Positions 1 to 11,688 of a stretch of DNA of 64,000 bases are shown piece by piece. The DNA is from Cavia porcellus. Taxonomy: Eukaryota > Chordata > Mammalia > Rodentia > Caviidae. The position numbers and the translations under genes were made by a program. The notes beneath the pieces were generated by a model that was not told where the DNA came from, made no database searches, and saw only the letters and a list, made by a program, of their open reading frames with translations. Location of the stretch: the NCBI RefSeq assembly GCF_034190915.1, contig NW_026947484.1:84577982-84641981 (forward strand). Direction: 5' to 3'. Numbering within the stretch: position 1 is the first letter of the stretch; each line of letters begins with the position of its first letter.

Positions 1-45
<45 letters not shown>

Positions 46-58
46 TCGCTCCCTCTCT
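1..58. repeat. (CT)n microsatellite
   Basis: Almost pure CT dinucleotide tract cut by the window's left edge, so its true length is unknown. It decays into CCCTCTCG-type units near position 42. Confidence 0.97.
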
Positions 59-827
59 CTTGCTATCACTCTTTCTGCTTCTTTGTGGTACCGGTAATTT
101 GGTCCCAGGAAGTGCTAATGTATATCCTTATCCCTTATTGTTTATTTATTGACTAACTGATACAGACTTTCTAAACTGTCTTTCTAAGCGGCTTTTAATT
201 GGTGATTATCCTGGCTCAGAAGTTTTCTTGAATATTATTTTTAACTGCTATCTCATATCGTATCTCAATCAGTTTAAGGAGAATTTAACACCATTATGTT
301 CAAGACAAAGTAAATATAGAAAGTGATATATGATAATCATCTCATAATCTTGAGATAAAAATTCCTAAAACAGTGAAATAAACTATAAAATTTAGATGAC
401 TTTGCTTTTATTACTGGGTATTTCCATTCACTGAAAGAAACTGAGAAAATTAATGGGCAAGTGATCAACAAGGCAAACACATATACAAAATAATGACTAT
501 ATAGAAAACAGCTAGGATTCAGTAAGAAAAAGAAAGCCAATCTAAGAGAGCAAAGGGAGAAGATATTTGAAAAGACAATTAAAAAGAAATATCCAGATGA
601 TCAATGAACATATGAAAAGAGACTCAACATCACAGATTAGAGAAATCATAAGGAAGTACCATAGCCCATTCACTATAATAGCTAAAATTCAAATAATGAA
701 GAATGTTACAAATTATACATGGGCAATTATATAATGCAACTGAATGTCTATCAGTATTACAATGGAATAAATAAACCTTGGTATATTCCTATAAACGGAT
801 TCTATAGAGCTATAAGCATTTATAACT

Positions 828-908
828 AATTTTTTTGTGTATCAGGAATCGAACTCGGGACTTTGCGCCTACCAGGCAGGTGCTGTGTCACTGAGCTATA
901 TGTCAGGT
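828..908 (-). mobile_element. ID-type tRNA-derived SINE, degenerate
   Basis: Read on the minus strand, it gives a tRNA-like 5' domain (TATAGCTCAGTGACACAGC...) with the box B-like GTTCGATTCC. A short T-run on the plus strand marks the A-tail. Flanking copies of CATTTATAA(A)CT at 817-827 and 909-920 look like an 11-12 bp target-site duplication with one indel. No promoter activity is implied. Confidence 0.8.
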
Positions 909-947
909 CATTTATAAACTCTATATACAGCTATGTGGTATCTCACA

Positions 948-1040
948 GGGGTAGGAATGCAGCTCAGTGGTAGAATACCTCCTTTGCTTGCATGAGGCTT
1001 CAAGTTCCATCCTACAAAATACTGAGTAGTCTCAAAAATA
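948..1040 (+). mobile_element. ID-like tRNA-derived SINE fragment
   Basis: It contains GCAGCTCAGTGGTAGAATAC, a box A-like tRNA segment, then a degraded box B (AAGTTCCATCC) and an A-rich tail. It lies 40 bp from the oppositely oriented ID SINE at 828-908. Divergence makes the ends uncertain. Confidence 0.7.
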
Positions 1041-4000
1041 TACTGCCCAAACCAGCCAAATATGAAAGCATTCACACTGAAATTACTCTATTTTCATGAA
1101 GTCCAAATGCAAGCATGACTGAAATTTGGTGTTAGGAAAGTGATTATCTTAGGGAAAAAAGGATGATTTCTAATTTCTTTACGATAATACAGAGCCTTTC
1201 AGGACACTGGCTATATTTTATTTCTTACTCAAAACAGTGATTATGTTGGTTACTCATTTTGTAAAATTTCCCTTAGCTATGAATTTATTATCTGTGTTTT
1301 TCTATGTGTATCATATTGCAACAAAAATGTAAAAAACAAAGAAACAACATAATATTAAAGGTTGATGGTCTGTTTCTGACAATCATGACCCAATAAATTT
1401 CTAATGTAATTTTCAATTTCAAAGGGAAATGGAGTTAATAAATAACTTTCTGGAGGTCATAGAGGCTTAAAACTAAAATCTTGTTTAAGAAAGGAATAAC
1501 AGAGACAATGAAGGCTCAAAAAGAGGAAAAACACCAATTATATATAATTCTGAAACTTCACAGCAGTTATCCTGACTTTTCCTCTTTCCTTTTTGTCTAG
1601 ATATTCTGGGCCTGATAATATTTCTTAGATATCTCAATATACTTTTCATTAGTGGCCAAGAATATCTGTAGTGAGACTACTCCAAAAATGTAGGTAGGAA
1701 GGGACACAGCAGGACAGGATGAAGTCAGTCTCCACTAAAAATATTAATAAAGGAAGAGTACCGATTTATTAAGTGAAAATCCTCTGAGCTGTACTCAGAG
1801 GCAAACAGCTGTTATTCTGTATGCTCCAGAAGGCACTGGGACCAGCGACAGTAGCAGGTCTGCCTCTGTGTACATTTCTCTCAGCTGGTCAAATAAACAG
1901 CTCCTCTTTCCTCCTGTAAAGAGGCAGTCTTGCTCCCAGATGTCAAACTCAGATAATCCGCTTCAAACAGAATTGCTGGCAAGTTTCAAGAAAACACGCC
2001 AAACTCCATTGCTCTGAGAAATGTTAGACACCAAGAAATGACTACAGGAATAAAAATATAAAGTTGTCTCTGAACATGAAACATTAACTAATCAAACATT
2101 ATTGCAAATATTTCTTTCTAATGCAATGCCCTTTCTCATAAAATCAAGCTAGTTCCCTGTGCTTCAGTTCTCTCTTCACACACATTTCATATTCCAGTAG
2201 CTGAACTGCATATTTACTTCACATAAAGTATTATTTGTATTCTTTGTGATGCCATAGTATTGAACACAGTAACAAGTCATAAGGTGTAGCAAGTAGGGTT
2301 ACATGTCAAAATGTATATTCACCCTCACTTTAATAATTGGAGGTGATGTAAAAGTATTAGACAGCTGATAAGATACCACAGGGACACTAATTACTAAATA
2401 CTGAATTATCCATAAGCAACTGTTATGACTAATAATTCATCTACTTAACGAGACTGATAGAAGAAACATTACATTTTTGAGGTCTATGAATGTTTCTTAA
2501 TTAATTACTTACCAATTATCCCCATGTATCACACTTCATAAGAAAACAAGCTCACTCTGTCGGTCTGTCTGTCTGTCTATTAATCAAGGTTGAGAAAATA
2601 AGGACAAAATGTACCTGCTTCAGCAGGCAGGACTTCATATGTGCTATCATGGGTGAATAATGCCACTAGTAAAAAAGCACAAGCAATTTGAAATTTCACA
2701 CGACTGTGTAAATATCGCATCACAGTTCATATTCATCATTTATTTCTACATTTATCCCCCAGTGAGTTTTCTGATGTGATATTAACAGGTGTCATATGAT
2801 TTGTTTCTCTATCCTGGGCAGGTTTAAACTTTAGAAACAAAGTACTCTATTTTAATTTCACAAGAGTGAGAAGCCATTTGAGTTCACTGGGGAAAAATTA
2901 CAATATGACAATGGTTAAGGGTTTCCATAGTGACAACGAGGCTTATGTATCTGGATAATGAGTCTTCTGTCTTTCCATCAGTGGAATGGCAGCCTGACAC
3001 CCATGTTCTATGGAAGAGCGATGCCCTGAGGTGAACATAACTGAAAGCCAAGATACCTGACCGGATGTCAGGGCTATACTTCCAAGGAGTATTTTAATTT
3101 TTGTAAACATGTCTTACATATCTGTGAGTTAGGTACCTCATCTTTAACATGCATTAGGACTGCACACATCATGAACTTAAAGGTGGCACTCAGCTCTAGC
3201 ATTCTGTAAATCTGTGACTCAGTGCAATCTTTTTACTTCAGAGGATTTGAAAATCGCTTTTGGAAGTAGAAAATTTCACTAAGATTCTAGTCTCATTAAA
3301 TAATTAGCACTTAGGCCTCACAGGCAACTCTGGATATGAGAAAAGCTTTCTTTTGCCCTATACGAGTTGGCCATCAATCATTTTAGCATGTCTTTCTATT
3401 ACTTTAAACTCATTAAAATATGTAAGTGCCCTTTCTTCATTTTTAAAAACTTATGTCATTAGATAAAAGGTAGGCTCTCTTTTTTTTACTGTTGAATGGC
3501 TTTTGTGCCCAGTGCAATGCCTCACCCACAGCAGGCTTTCAAAACATACTGATTAAAAAACTGAATGCATATCAAAACTCTAACCAAGTGTAGCATTCAG
3601 ATAGATCTGTTTCAGAGTAAGATATTTCATGATAGCCACATTTGGAAAACTTTATTTTTCTCAATATGCCAAGTGCAAAGATATTTTGTTGGTTTGGAAT
3701 CAGTCTAATAAATTTTTTTTCAGCCAAAATCACTTTGCCGGGTCACTAGTGAAGTACATGGCTTAGGCAGGGTGAGGTTTTACAATAATTCAAAGGGAAT
3801 AGACTTCTATTATATATGACATGGCATTAATTCAATAAAAGCTTTCCCTAATCCTTCAGTAATTGCTCTTATTGACTGTGGCTTGGATTTAAAATATAAA
3901 CAAGTGGGATGCAAAAAGAAATCAACTGAGTGATTGAATCAGTTTCATTTTGTACTCATGGTATACCATAATATATACATTGTTACATACAATATTTTAG

Positions 4001-4873
4001 AAAAATACTTTACATAATTGAGCTTAAAAATACTTAAAGAAGTAGAAATGGCTTTTACAAAGAATTTCTCAGCATTTGTAGTTTCAAAACGTAGGTTCTA
4101 TTTGTTGTTGTTCTTTATTGTGCTGACAAATTTTTATAGACCAAGAATTAAAAATAAGGATGTCATCATCCTCTAGACCACTGTATCATAGAATAGTTTG
4201 CTGGATAATTTATGTATCTAGGTCAAGAGGAGGTTTTTGAAAAGGTGAATGTATAGTTATATTTCATATAGTCACAGAATTCACTGCTCCGGGATGCCTG
4301 TTCTTGGGTCATCCTGAGAACTGACTGTCACACAATGATCAAGCAGCTATTTGAATGATCTGATTCAGTTCATCCACGGCACCTCAACCACACATTTAAA
4401 GGTCAGGCTATTTCTATATGACACTGATGGACATGGCACACAACATCAAGGGATAAAAAAGTACATTATATTCAAAATCTGTCTCATACCAAATACACTT
4501 TCATTGCTTTTCTTAAAGATAACTGAGAGTGCCTGAATAGAATACTGTTAGTTCAATGATTTCAACTGACCGAAATCCTTGTATGGTATTGCACATTTAG
4601 TGTGGAGAGTTATAGCCAAATTGATGAAAATCATGATGGTATTAATGCTCCATTAAAGAAATACAGTTTTATGTTCAGAAAAGCAACCTGAATACAGAGC
4701 TTGGAAGAAATTTTCTAGTACTGAAATAAACAGATAGCTTATAGATACAGACAGCATGTAATATAACTCAGTTTCATATTTTAAACTAAGGCATAAAACT
4801 AAAGAAAAACCTTTGAATTCCTGTCCTCTGAACTACCATTCTCAGATTCAGATTTATGTTTTATACAGTAGAA
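1041..4873. other. Unannotated AT-rich intergenic sequence
   Basis: No gene, splice-framed exon or clear mobile element was recognised. Small items inside are a (GTCT)n run near 2557-2578 and a possible L2/MIR 3' end near 3490-3570 (GCAATGCCTCACCCACAGCA, like the 'CCTGGCACATAG' tail). The 1780-2000 stretch is a little less AT-rich and could be conserved non-coding DNA, but nothing in it proves that. Confidence 0.6.
2557..2578. repeat. (GTCT)n microsatellite, short
   Basis: About five GTCT tetranucleotide units, the first with a G substitution. Confidence 0.85.
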
Positions 4874-4904
4874 CTCTTGACTGAGCATTCAACTCAGTCA
4901 AGAG
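4874..4904. repeat. Perfect 12-bp hairpin
   Basis: CTCTTGACTGAG at 4874-4885 and its exact reverse complement CTCAGTCAAGAG at 4893-4904 are separated by a 7-nt loop, CATTCAA. No mobile element or gene context was found. Confidence 0.9.
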
Positions 4905-5362
4905 CATTTCCCATGAAATAGACACTTCTCTATGAACTGGAGACACAGCATCATACACATTAGAAGGAATTGTTCCTTTTTGGGGTTTTAATTTTAACTG
5001 GGCAGAGATATTTAATAAACAAACTAAAACAAACTAATTTTAAAAAGTATATAAAAAGGAGATGGTTTTATGGAAATAAAAGCAGAGTCAGTTGGATGGG
5101 GAGTTTTGGGGGGCTGAAAATTCAATTTTAAATGAAGAGATAAGGCAGGCCTTTGTGAAAAGTGAGGGTGGTAGAGACTGAGTAGGTTCTGTTGGGAGGG
5201 AGTTCTGATATCTGTGACAAGCATACTTCATACAGAACAGCCAGTGCAGGGGTTAGAGCTGGAATGTGTTTGGAAGATGAAGGAGGTCAGTGTGATTGAA
5301 GTTCAGTGAATCAGAACACTAGGAGCATGACGGAAGTTGATTTGTGTAGTACCTTACAGAAT
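4905..5362. other. Unannotated intergenic sequence
   Basis: Nothing recognisable. The small open frames have no protein signature. Confidence 0.6.
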
Positions 5363-5598
5363 ATCATTATGCTTCAGATGTGAAGTGTTCCCTAAAGACT
5401 CGTCTACTGGGGGCTTTATTCCCAATGTAATATGTTCTAAGGGAAGTCTAGGAAGATTATTGGATTATTGTAATGCTAATCTCCTAAAATTTGAGTTCAT
5501 AGCTCAAAAAATAAAAGGCAGTCACCCGAACAGGGACTGTTAGGAGATGGGACTTAGTTGAAGGAAGAAAGCCATCTGCTTATAAAAGGTACGTCTTG

Positions 5599-5632
<34 letters not shown>

Positions 5633-5968
5633 TGGTATTAGAGATCGAACTTAACAATCTTGCACTTGCCAGGTACTTATGCCATTGAGCTAGGCCCCTA
5701 ACCTTGAAAGGAACCCATTGTTCCCAGCCCCTTCATCTCTTTCTGGTTCTCTCACTTTCTCTGCTTCCTGGCCACCATGAGGTAAGCAGCTTTCATCTGC
5801 TACACCCTTCTTCCATGATATATATGCCATGTTACAGGCCTAAAACCAATGGAAGTAGCTGACCATGGAATGAAATTTCTGCACCCAAGAACCATAGTAA
5901 GCCTTCCCTTTTAAGACACTTACTTCAGGTATTTTTATCACAGTGATAGAAAAGTGGTCAATGCAACC
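5363..5968 (+). mobile_element. MaLR-type LTR (ERVL-MaLR), split by an ID SINE
   Basis: The left part (CATTATGCTTCAGATGTG..., then TCCCTAAAGACTCGT) matches the TGTTATGG...AGATGTGAAGT...CCCCAAAG start of MaLR LTRs. The right part carries the rodent MT/ORR1-like run CTGCTTCCTGGCCACCATGAGG, then ACCATGGAATGAAA and ends ATTTTTATCACAGTGATAGAAAAG. The ID SINE at 5599-5705 interrupts it. This is an orphan LTR with no internal region attached. Subfamily not assigned. Confidence 0.8.
5599..5705 (-). mobile_element. ID-type SINE inside a MaLR LTR
   Basis: A plus-strand T-run of about 30 bases (the A-tail) is followed by GTGGTATTAGAGATCGAACTT and GCACTTGCCAGG, ending at TGAGCTAGGCCCCTA. That is the reverse complement of a tRNA-like GGGGCCTAGCTCA...GTTCGATCTC body. 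It interrupts LTR homology on both sides, so it is younger than the LTR. Confidence 0.9.
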
Positions 5969-6883
5969 ATCATAAAGACGTTGTATTTTACTCAAAATGA
6001 AACATGGATCATATGAGAAGTTTGAACTGAAGAGTGGAAGTATCTGGATTATAATTTAACAGGCTTTGTTTTCTCACCATTAATGAAACTCATCATTAAT
6101 GAAACTGTGGGACTTTTAGCAGTGATAAGGGAGCACACTTCATTAGGAGTAAGAGATGCTGGTTTCAACCAGAGTTGTAAGCCACAAACTGTCCCTCCCA
6201 CAAGAATAAAGTCTTTCTTCTTTGGAATAAAACCTTCCTGTCTCTGGAATGCTTCCTGAGGTTTTCTAGTAGTGCTCAGTAGTGGAATCCATTTATGTCA
6301 TTAATTAATGTGATGCACAATCTATTAAATCTCAACATGTCTTGGCTGTTAAGTGGGGTTAAGACAGAGCTTAGTTGATAAACTAGTGGTGAGAACTGTA
6401 TAAGAATATATGTATAAGGCTCAACGGAGTTGGTACTAGCACATAGAAATTTGCAAATACATGTTAGCTGGTGTTACATATATAGAGGAAATTTTGTAAA
6501 AGTTTTGTTGATGATATTTGCAATCAGCACTTATGAAATAAATTGAAGACTCTTTTTGTATTTGTATCCAGCTTTTGGTTGTGGTTATTCTATTCTCATA
6601 AAATAATTTGAGAAGTATTTTCAATCTATTCCTTCAAGGAATTTATATAAGATGATGTAACTTCTTTTATTTGGGAAAAAATCACAGGTGAAGCCAGTTC
6701 TTGAAAAGTGAAGAATTCTTTTGATAGCAAAGCTCTAAGAAAAAATTTAATCCTGAAAAAGAGCTATATTTGCTCTTTATGTGTTTATTTTAGTACATTC
6801 TGTTATATTAAGAATTCACTCATATTTTTATTGAATTTTCGGATTAAAATAAAATTATTAATAATATCTTATCAGGTTGGAAG
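5969..6883. other. Unannotated intergenic sequence
   Basis: A small direct duplication (CATTAATGAAACTCAT, then CATTAATGAAACT) lies at about 6077-6106. Otherwise no recognisable feature. Confidence 0.55.
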
Positions 6884-7365
6884 GAGTTCCTCAAAAGTTA
6901 TAAATGCCCTAAACCCTGGAATCTATGACTTTTACTTTATATAGTAAACAAAAACAAAAACAAAACAAGAAAAGTTTTTGCAAATGTGTGTCAAAAAAAG
7001 GACCTTGAGGAAATAATTCTGGATTTCGGAGTAGGGTCCTCAATGCTTTCACATATGTCCTTGTAAAGAGACACATAGCACAAGATTTCTAAGTCAGCAA
7101 ACAGAAGGTCTACAAAGAAACTGAACTGTTGAGGTCACAGGAAAAATAGAGGAAGTCATACAGACCGGGAGAGAGAAGGTCAGATTCTCTGCTGGAGCTT
7201 GTGGAAGAAGTGTGGCCTTGCTGACATCTAGATTTTGGCCTAATGCTAGTGATTTTGGACTTTTAACCAAAACTTCCAGAACTTTACAATCCATTGCAGT
7301 CATTTTAAGGTATCAGCCTGTGGTAATCTATTACAGCAACTTCAGGGAACTAATACAAACTATAT
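6884..7365 (+). mobile_element. MLT1-like MaLR LTR, ancient
   Basis: The order of segments follows an MLT1-type LTR: CCTGGAATCTATGACTTTTACTTTATAT, a degraded 'ggtctttgcagatgtg' (TTTTTGCAAATGTGTG), GGACCTTGAGG, TCCTTGTAAAGAGACA, GCTGACATCTAGATTTTGGCC, TTCCAGAACTTTACAATCCA, and TGTGGTAATCTATTACAGCAAC, ending ACTAATACA. An AAAC-rich expansion lies near 6945-6970. L1 sequence follows directly. Confidence 0.85.
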
Positions 7366-8160
7366 TCTTAGTCTCAATAAAAAATTTTTTAGGATATATA
7401 AGAATGTCTACTTTTTGTACTTCTAATATTGATGATTGGTGCAATATTTCTAAGTCTTTCTTTTCTGATGAGTCCTGCCAGGCATTTATCAATCTGTTAG
7501 TCTCTCCAAACAATATTAAACTTTCTTTCATTTCTGTTTTATTGTTGTTTTCCATTTTGCTTTTTAATGCTGTTATCTTTGTGTCCTCTTTGCATTCAAT
7601 ATACATTTTTTTTAGTTTTTTGAATTGGACAGTAGGTCATTAATTCTTTAGTCTGTCTACTGAATTTTGTACTGAAAACTTCTATTTACATTTTAGATGC
7701 ATTCTACCAATCTATATAATTTTATCATTATTTAGTAAATCTATTTTCTGAAATTAATTTTCCTTGGTTTACTCATTATTTGTATATATTGCATTTAACT
7801 ATCAGGAATTTAAGTCATGTACTTTATTGTCATAAATCCTTTCCATTTTAGTTCAATTTTTGTCCTTGTTTAAGGACTTTGTTATGGATTGTCTTGTCTA
7901 ATGCCTTGAGATTTACTTTATACTCATCCAGCATATGGTTTATTTTTTAAATATTCTGCATTTAAGACAAAAGGATGTATATTCTGCTAATATTGGGGAT
8001 GGTGTTTCATGTATTTCAATTAGGACAAATTTCATAACTATGAGATCTAAATTTTATTTTTGTCTGTATAATAATCACTATGTCCATCTTTGCTTTTTCT
8101 ATTATTTTTATTTTTCCTAGTAGTACAAATGTGAGGTACACAATGAGCACATTCTTTGTT
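7366..8160 (-). mobile_element. L1 ORF2-region fragment, minus strand
   Basis: On the plus strand it reads as reversed L1 ORF2 sequence, for example AAGGATGTATATTCTGCTAA, like the conserved 'agaatgtatattctg' block. It is broken by many stops and indels in both strands. It is probably separate from the L1 that begins near 8160, because the next block is L1 3' UTR and restarts the order. Confidence 0.65.
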
Positions 8161-8792
8161 GGTATGTGGAACCTATACATGGTACAGCTTAATTCTTTTT
8201 CATTCCATTCCTCCTACATCCTTTCCTGCTCTCCCTCTCAAGGGTCTTACCTTATTTGCAAAAGATCTGTATTGATGTTTTCTAGTATTGATCTTTTATT
8301 TAACTTGCTACTTATTATTTGGGTTTCTCATTGAAGAGAAACCATGCACAATTTAAGCTCGTGTAGTCTCAAGGTGTATTTATTATCATAAAAATAACTC
8401 AGATATAACCTTTTCTATACCAGAGTAATTCTCCACTATGCACAAATTCCACATTTTCATTATTCATTCATCTGTTGAAGGCTGCTTCCAAGATTTAGCT
8501 GTTTTGAATTGTGCTGTTATAAATATGGATATACACTGCTCATGGTAATATGATTTCTTTTGGGAAGATTCCTGGTAGGAAAATAGCTGGGAATGAAAGG
8601 AATCTTTATTTTTATTTTTTGAGTAAACTCAATTCTGATTTCCAGAGTGGTTGTACTAGTTTACATCCCAACCAACAATGTAGAAGGTTTCTTTTTTCAC
8701 TGAAGCCTCACCAACATTTGGTATTATTTGATTTCTTGATGATGGTCATTCATGCTGAAGTGAGATGGAATATCAGTGTTGTTTTAGTTTGC

Positions 8793-8888
8793 GTTTTTTT
8801 GTTTTGTTTTGTTTTTTTACTGGGCATTGAACTCACAACTTAGCACTTGCCAGGCAGGCGCTTGTGTCCTTAAGCTAAATCCCCAGCC
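8793..8888 (-). mobile_element. ID-type SINE inserted in L1
   Basis: T-rich tail (GTTTTGTTTTGTTTTTTT) on the plus strand, then TGGGCATTGAACTCACAACT and GCCAGGCAGGCGCTTGTGTC, ending TAAGCTAAATCCCCAGCC. L1 homology resumes after it with an approximate duplication of TTTGCRTT, which supports target-site duplication. Confidence 0.92.
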
Positions 8889-9841
8889 TACTTTGCATTC
8901 CTTTACTGGATAGCAGTGTTGGACTTTTTAATATTTTTATTGGTTATTTGTACTTTTTCTAAGAAATGTCTATTCATTGCAGTATCACACTTTTAGATTT
9001 GTTATTATTTAGGGGGTTTATTTATTTATGAGATCTTCATATATTCTAGATATTATTGCTCTGTTTAAGGTGTGGCAGGAAAAAATTTTCCCATTTAGTA
9101 AGTGTCTTTTCACTATGTTGGTTATCTCCTTGGTGGGCAGAAGTTTTCCTAGGTATTTATTCTCACTACTATTTCTGGTGCAATTGAAGGTTGGTTTGGT
9201 AAGTCCTTTTCTGTATCTACACCTCAAGAGTTTTCCTATATTTTCTTTCGAGGGTTTAAGTGTTTCTGCTTTAATATTTGGATCTTTGAATTATTTTTAT
9301 GGTAGCTTAAATCATGGCACAAGATACAGGTTGAGATTCAATTTGCTGCATGTGCCTATCTAGTTTTCCCTGCATCATTTGCTAAAGATGCTATCTTTTC
9401 TTCCGGATTAGTTTTTGAACTCCTTGTCAAAGATCAGGTAGTTGGAGTTGTTTCTGTTTCTGTGCCTTCTATACTGTTCCATTGACCTATTTGTTTGTTT
9501 CTGTGCTATTACCTTGCTGTTTCTATCATTGTAGGGATTATTTAATGGTTCTGATTTCAGTTTTCCCCATTTGATATGTTATCATTGGTTTGTCATAGAT
9601 TGTTTTATATCAAGTAAGATAAAGTCCTACTATGCCTATTTTCTCAAGGGTTTTAATTAAGAATTTGTATTGGATTCTGTCAAAAGCTTTTTTTCCCCTG
9701 TATCTACTGATATAATTATGTGATTTTTGTCCTTGATACTGTTTGCCTGGTGTACTACATTTATTGATTTTAAACCATTATTTGATTGCTAGAATGAAAG
9801 CTACTTAGTTATGAATGATCTTTTTGATGATTTGTTATATT

Positions 9842-10048
9842 CTATTTGCCAGTATACTTTTGAGGATTTGGGGATTTGTAAGAAACTGGCTTGTAGTTTT
9901 CTTTTTTAATTTGGTCTTTCTCTAGTTTTGGAATCAGAGTAATGCCAGATAACAGTAATGAGTTTGGAATTACTCTTGCTTTCAATTTGTTAAATAGTTT
10001 GAGAAATGTTGGTGTTATAGCCCCCTTAATGATCTTTTGCAGTTCCAT
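9842..10048 (-). pseudogene. L1 ORF2 reverse-transcriptase remnant
   Basis: This 68-residue minus-strand frame is the best preserved protein fossil in the window. Residues around 34-41 read GITLIPKL, and residues about 48-55 read KKENYKPV. In LINE-1 ORF2p these blocks open the reverse-transcriptase domain, which copies L1 RNA onto nicked target DNA. Only the N-terminal RT blocks remain. The endonuclease, the FADD catalytic motif and the C-terminal zinc-binding region are not readable in this frame. The local context is a reversed, heavily mutated L1, so the fragment is dead and not a host gene. Confidence 0.85.
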
Positions 10049-10097
10049 AGTGAGTCTATCAGGTGCTTTCTTACTTAGTAGATTTTCTTATTTAGTA

Positions 10098-10126
10098 GCT
10101 TTATTATTATTATTATTATTATTATT
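10098..10126. repeat. (TTA)n microsatellite
   Basis: About nine TTA/ATT units within degenerate L1 ORF2. Confidence 0.9.
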
Positions 10127-11075
10127 GCCTCAATTTCATGGTCTATTCTTGGATTTTTCAGAGATTCTAATGTCTTCTTAGTTTAGTTTTGTAATTCATA
10201 AGTATCTAGGTATCTCTCTATTTCTTCAAGTTTCTCAAGGTTGTTGGAGTACAATTTTTAACAATACCTACTAATGATGTTTTGGATTTCAGTGTCATAT
10301 TTTTTTGGTAAGTTTAGTCAAAGGCTTATATATTTTCTATATTCATTTAAAGAACTAGCTCTTCAATTAATTACACTTTTCTAGCTTAATTTTATTAATT
10401 TGTGCTCTGATCTTTATACTTCCTTTCCTTGTATAAGGTGTGTATCTTAGACCGTTCCTGTTTTTCCTGGTTGCTTAAAGTGCATCATTAGGTTATTTAT
10501 TTGAACGTGCCTTCTTTTTCTGATGTCAGCATTCCCATCAATATATTTCCCTCATATGACTACTTTCATTATGTCCCATTATGTCCCTCTGATGTATTTT
10601 TCTGGTATCATTGATTCTAGGAATTAGTTAATGTCTTCCTTTTTTCTGTAACTCACTGAGTGTTTAGCAGTATGTTATTTACTATTTAGGTGTTTGTAAA
10701 ATATCTGTTTTTTTTTCCTTTACTCATTTCTTGTTTTGGTGTGCTATGTTCTGATAGTATACATGGATGATTTTGATATTTTTGTATTTATTTACTCAAA
10801 CTTTATGCACTAGTATAAGGTTTACTTTGGAGAGGATCCTGTGTACTGCTGAGAAGACTATTCTGTTGTAATAGAGTAGAATACGAGAAGAGTAGCTGTC
10901 TACTGTTTGTTTTTTCAAAGATATGACTAAGATCTGAAATTTCTTTTTAAATTTTTGTTTAGTTGACCTATTTTTGACAGTGGAGTATGAAGTGGTTCAC
11001 TATGATTTGTTGGTGATTATTTGATCTTTTATATCCAACAGTGTTTGATTTATGAATATAGGTGCACCAATATTT

Positions 11076-11078
<3 letters not shown>

Positions 11079-11118
<40 letters not shown>
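11079..11118. repeat. (AT)n microsatellite
   Basis: Roughly 20 AT dinucleotides inside L1. It is self-complementary, so able to cruciform in principle. Confidence 0.95.
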
Positions 11119-11121
<3 letters not shown>

Positions 11122-11428
11122 CAATTGCTATCTTTTCAAGTTGAATTTTCCCCTTAACTGAATCTATTAACTTTCTCCTTCTCTTCAAATTAATTTTAGC
11201 TTGAAGGTTACTTTGAGAAAAAAATTGCTATTTCTGTTTGCTTTTGAGGTTCTAATGCATGTCTAGCTTTGTATTATATAATGTAGACTCTAAAGAATTA
11301 AAAGAAAATATAGACACAGGTTGACTAAAACGAAGGGAGTAAAAAACATACCACACAAAAATGTATTTCTAAGTAATATGAAATAACTACATCATAGAAA
11401 AGTCTGACTTTAAGAAAGGTTTCAGTTT

Positions 11429-11570
11429 AGATGAATTTCTTGAATGCAGCACAGAGTTGGGTTTTATTTTTTGATCCAGTCTTCCAATTCATTACTTGGA
11501 ATTGGGGAGTTGAGGCCATTCACTGTTAACAGGTAAGAGTGCAAAGTGCTAACTTACTCTATGATTGTAT
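11429..11570 (-). mobile_element. L1 ORF2 endonuclease-region fragment within the inverted repeat
   Basis: Plus-strand reading GAATTTCTTGAATGCAGCAC, then GATCCAGTCTTCCAATTCAT, then CCATTCACTGTTAACA. These follow the reversed L1 blocks 'ctcttgaatgcagcacatagttgg...atccattc...tccattcacattta'. Confidence 0.75.
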
Positions 11571-11636
11571 TCTTTCTCTGTTGCTGCCTTTAGGTGAGGC
11601 AAGGATGTATTTTGCTGCTCATAGGCATTAGAGTAC

Positions 11637-11637
<1 letters not shown>

Positions 11638-11671
<34 letters not shown>

Positions 11672-11688
11672 TTTTTTTTTTTTTTTTA
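11638..11688. repeat. (TTA)n followed by poly(T)
   Basis: About eleven ATT units run into an 18-T tract. This could be an eroded A-tail of a minus-strand retroposon whose body would be 11689-12000, but that body was not recognised. Confidence 0.9.

Larger units (their letters stand above)
8161..11258 (-). mobile_element. L1 (LINE-1) 3' UTR to ORF2, minus strand, degenerate
   Basis: Ordered L1 landmarks run 3' to 5' along the plus strand. They are the 3' UTR blocks CCACATTTTCATTATTCATT and ACATCCCAACCAACAATGTA, then GTGAGATGGAATATCAG, then the ORF2 C-terminal region (TGTTCCATTGACCTATTTG), then reverse transcriptase. A 68-codon minus-strand frame at 9842-10048 keeps the L1 RT block GITLIPKLEKDQ followed by KKENYKPVS. 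That matches the family's 'ITLIPK...KENFRPIS' segment. Elsewhere stops and frameshifts abound, so no functional protein remains. Interrupted by an ID SINE (8793-8888), (TTA)n and (AT)n. Confidence 0.9.

Noticed and set aside
1..58. GAGA-type regulatory element from the CT tract
   Set aside because: Plain microsatellite at the window edge. A similar tract lies inside L1 at 13534.
7212..7643. 143-codon plus-strand open frame, the longest here
   Set aside because: It runs across the 3' end of an MLT1-like LTR into reversed L1 sequence. The predicted protein is hydrophobic low-complexity text with no domain.
11079..11118. Inverted repeat or origin-like AT cruciform
   Set aside because: Simple (AT)n microsatellite; self-complementarity is automatic.
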